Assembly: GCA_002457305.1 (NCBI GenBank)
Contig: NTKG01000003.1
Span: 1-51,875 of the forward strand
DNA: 51,875 bases
From: Bacteroidetes bacterium MED-G21
GTDB lineage: Bacteria > Bacteroidota > Bacteroidia > Flavobacteriales > UBA7430
Direction of reading: 5' to 3'
Numbering within the stretch: position 1 is the stretch's first letter; each line of letters begins with the position of its first letter. The position numbers and the translations under genes are program-made. The notes beneath the pieces were generated by a model. It had not been told where the DNA came from, did not search any database, and was given only the letters and a program-made list of their open reading frames with translations. Shown piece by piece: positions 51,593 to 51,875 of this stretch.

Positions 51593-51608
51593 AGTTCCAC
51601 GTGGAACC
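51593..51608. other. parS-like centromere site
   Basis: AGTTCCACGTGGAACC contains the perfect 14-bp palindrome GTTCCACGTGGAAC, matching the ParB-binding parS consensus (TGTTNCACGTGAAACA class and the Pseudomonas-type GTTCCACGTGGAAC). It lies 6 bp upstream of the mnmG start codon. Confidence 0.75.
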
Positions 51609-51614
51609 ACTTGT

Positions 51615-51875
51615 ATGTTTCTAAAAGAGTACGATGTAATAGTTGTAGGCGCAGGCCATGCGGGCTGTGAAGGCGCAGCAGCTGCGGCTAATCTTGGAGC
51701 TAAAACGCTTTTGGTTACCATGAACATGGATACCATTGCTCAGATGTCGTGCAACCCTGCAATGGGCGGAGTTGCTAAAGGCCAAATTATTAGAGAAATC
51801 GACGCCTTAGGCGGCTACTCTGCCATGGTAACAGACGAAACCATGATTCAGTTTAAAATGCTTAATCAGTCTAAA
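51615..51875 (+). CDS. mnmG: tRNA uridine-5-carboxymethylaminomethyl synthesis enzyme MnmG, 5' part
   Basis: 87 codons to the right edge, missed by the ORF track. [37 protein letters not shown] is the FAD-binding Rossmann motif, followed by [24 protein letters not shown], a family signature. With MnmE it modifies U34 of several tRNAs. The ATG follows a parS-like palindrome by 6 bp. The gene is truncated only by the window end. Confidence 0.97.
   Translation, partial: MFLKEYDVIVVGAGHAGCEGAAAAANLGAKTLLVTMNMDTIAQMSCNPAMGGVAKGQIIREIDALGGYSAMVTDETMIQFKMLNQSK

Overview
The window looks like a chromosomal segment of a marine-type Bacteroidetes, most likely order Flavobacteriales. Support comes from (i) several promoters with the Bacteroidetes sigma-A pattern TTTG/TTG-N19-21-TAnnTTTG, including those of both tRNAs; (ii) lineage-typical gene neighbourhoods (panC-panD-flippase, glgA-DUF4270-glmS, coaX-OMP-TPR-lptC-CNNM/CBS-PpiD, DUF4175-ybeY-mnmG); (iii) SusC/CirA-type TonB receptor, DUF4369/TlpA lipoprotein, HYC_CC_PP-like protein and GCTD..NY..ANTDDGSC surface repeats. 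A genus cannot be named from this. No mobile element, CRISPR array or rRNA was seen.

Layout. 1-2045: 3' part of a large repeat-rich surface protein that runs off the left edge. 2397-6358 (-): glgA-like, DUF4270 lipoprotein, glmS. 6469-10529 (+): panC, panD, LPG-synthase-like flippase, heptose-1-P adenylyltransferase, radA. 10554-13652 (-): probable copper module (HYC_CC_PP-like protein, TonB receptor, HMA protein). 13749-15390 (-): hflX and a small membrane protein. 15503-20351 (+): two exported amidohydrolase-family proteins and a DUF6495-like protein. 20429-27616 (-): envelope cluster from coaX to PpiD. tRNA-Phe at 27719. 27946-28463 (-): two tiny, apparently paralogous two-helix membrane proteins with a canonical promoter and a hairpin between them. 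28783-31328 (-): phosphosugar mutase and EamA transporter. 31471-34287 (+): polA. 34284-37895 (-): very AT-rich sulfur/redox genes (MBL-rhodanese, TauE, TlpA-like lipoprotein), then about 650 bp of AT-rich non-coding DNA. 38546: rpiB. 38984-44966 (-): AddB-like and AddA-like helicase-nuclease pair. tRNA-Cys at 45568. 45708-47609 (-): folB and gltX. 47827 to the right edge (+): DUF4175, ybeY, a parS-like palindrome, and the start of mnmG, which runs off the right edge.

Most genes are housekeeping or envelope genes in conserved order. The less ordinary parts are the in-frame 2 x 45-aa insertion in the first protein, the small membrane-protein pair with its putative attenuator, the AT-rich 34-38.5 kb segment (possible replication-terminus or ori-like region), two genes that look leaderless, and the parS-like site. 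I found no clear new defence or biosynthetic system; the small membrane pair at 28 kb is the best candidate for something undescribed. All calls are by eye; no database was searched.
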